Of a stretch of DNA of 6,070 bases, positions 5,295 through 6,070 are shown one piece after another (positions within the stretch are counted from its first letter, which is position 1; each line of letters opens with the position of its first letter). This stretch comes from Blastocatellia bacterium (GTDB lineage: Bacteria; Acidobacteriota; Blastocatellia; Pyrinomonadales; Pyrinomonadaceae). Made by a program: the position numbers and the translations under genes. The notes beneath the pieces were generated by a model. The model had not been told where the DNA came from and did not search any database. It saw only the letters and a list, made by a program, of their open reading frames with translations. The DNA lies in NCBI GenBank assembly GCA_003175865.1, contig PSRF01000132.1:1-6070 (forward strand), given 5' to 3'.

Positions 5295-6070
5295 TTGGCC
5301 CAGACTACACCGGCCCGTCTACAACAGGTCAACACGCAGGACCAGCGACTCGTAATTCACAATCTCGTAAAACGTGATCCACTTGCCGGTCTCGCCGAAG
5401 ACGTACGCAAAGGGCTCACAGCACATCCAAAGCGGTTCTTGCCGAAGTATTTTTACGACGAACTCGGGTCTCAGCTCTTCGAAGCGATTTGTCTTCTTCC
5501 TGAATACTATCTGACGCGCGCCGAGAATGAGATTCTTCAGCACTACTCAGACGAAATTGCATCGTCTGTCGAAGGTAGAAAGACACTTGTTGAAATGGGC
5601 AGCGGCAGTGCGTCAAAAACACGACTCGTAATTGAAGCATTGCTAAGAGAACAAAACGAACTTGTCTTCATGCCTGTTGATATCTCTGCGACTGCGCTGG
5701 AGAGCAGTTCGAGAATTCTGCTCCAGTCGTACCCGCTCCTCAGGATTGAAGCATATGCTGCAGACTATTTTGCCGGTCTTGCAGAACTCGGAAAGAAACA
5801 ACGCGGACGAACGCTTGCATTATTTCTTGGTTCTAACATCAGTAACTTTGATCCTGCCGAGGCGATTCGGTTCCTTAAGGCGATGCGCAGTGTGCTCGAA
5901 AAAGGCGACGCTCTTTTGCTCGGAGCAGACTTGAAAAAAGATCGACGCATTCTTGAAGCTGCATACAACGATGCGCTGGGTGTGACGTCCGCTTTCAATT
6001 TGAATGTGCTCGCGCGAATCAATCGTGAGCTGGGCGGCAACTTCGAATTGCGCGCTTTCAAGCATCACGC
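5295..6070 (+). CDS. egtD: L-histidine N-alpha-methyltransferase EgtD-type (3' end beyond window)
   Basis: The protein starts at a TTG and is open for 258 codons to the right edge; full-length EgtD has about 320 residues, so the last 60 or so are missing. EgtD uses three S-adenosylmethionines to trimethylate histidine to hercynine, the first step of ergothioneine synthesis, in the cytoplasm. Conserved features in order: DVRKGLTAHPKRFLPKYFYDELGSQLFE (36-63, given as landmarks DVRKGL, PKYFYDELGS, LFE), LPEYYLTRAE (68-77; Y71 equals Tyr56 of the mycobacterial enzyme), LVEMGSGSASKTR (98-110, SAM-binding loop), FLGSNISNF (177-185; G179 and N184 equal Gly161 and Asn166), LLGADLKKD (208-216), and AAYNDALGVTSAFNLNVL (222-239; Y224 equals Tyr206). 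The substrate-binding Glu282 and Ser284 equivalents lie in the missing end, so histidine specificity is likely but unproven. It is divergent from the secreted protein-M64 operon. An egtB partner would be expected nearby, outside the window. Confidence 0.9.
   Translation, partial: MAQTTPARLQQVNTQDQRLVIHNLVKRDPLAGLAEDVRKGLTAHPKRFLPKYFYDELGSQLFEAICLLPEYYLTRAENEILQHYSDEIASSVEGRKTLVEMGSGSASKTRLVIEALLREQNELVFMPVDISATALESSSRILLQSYPLLRIEAYAADYFAGLAELGKKQRGRTLALFLGSNISNFDPAEAIRFLKAMRSVLEKGDALLLGADLKKDRRILEAAYNDALGVTSAFNLNVLARINRELGGNFELRAFKHH

Noticed and set aside
5765..6061. Minus-strand frames of 74-98 codons opposite egtD
   Set aside because: The plus strand here encodes strongly conserved EgtD motifs; the minus frames are Ser/Arg-rich shadows.

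Overview
This window looks like chromosomal DNA from a free-living bacterium, most likely of the phylum Acidobacteriota (Blastocatellia-like). That is an inference from protein style: a TPR protein with roughly 36-residue repeats, a secreted M64 metallopeptidase with a Pro-rich linker and a C-terminal beta-rich module ending in a 'GV.SN.VL' motif, frequent GTG/TTG starts, and intergenic palindromic elements. Base composition is balanced. No rRNA, tRNA, CRISPR array, integrase or transposase gene is visible.

Layout, left to right. Positions 1-138 (minus) hold the N-terminus of an unidentified protein that runs off the left edge. Positions 171-269 form a large imperfect palindrome. Positions 284-973 (minus) encode an exported TPR protein. 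The gap 974-1108 carries a 10-bp direct repeat spaced by two helical turns, a plausible AraC-type site, ahead of a weak promoter for the TPR gene. Positions 1109-1975 (minus, AraC family) and 1978-2670 (minus, TetR family) form a translationally coupled two-regulator operon, with a perfect 12-bp operator-like palindrome between the -35 and -10 of the tetR promoter. Positions 2739-2929 are a gene-free stretch with three copies of a 25-nt element, one inverted; one of them resembles a terminator for the next operon. Positions 2926-4494 (minus) encode an M64 family zinc peptidase, and 4495-5127 (minus) a small secreted protein of unknown function whose stop codon abuts the peptidase start. Divergently, 5295 to the right edge (plus) encodes an EgtD-type histidine methyltransferase from a TTG codon with a very strong ribosome binding site.

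How the pieces may work together. The TetR and AraC regulators probably control themselves. They may also control the TPR gene, which follows on the same strand, because a direct repeat of the kind AraC proteins bind lies just upstream of it. The M64 peptidase and its partner are probably made from one message and exported together. The egtD gene belongs to ergothioneine synthesis and has its own divergent promoter region. No defence or mobile system is evident. The least explained parts are the secreted partner-plus-M64 pair and the 25-nt repeat cluster.
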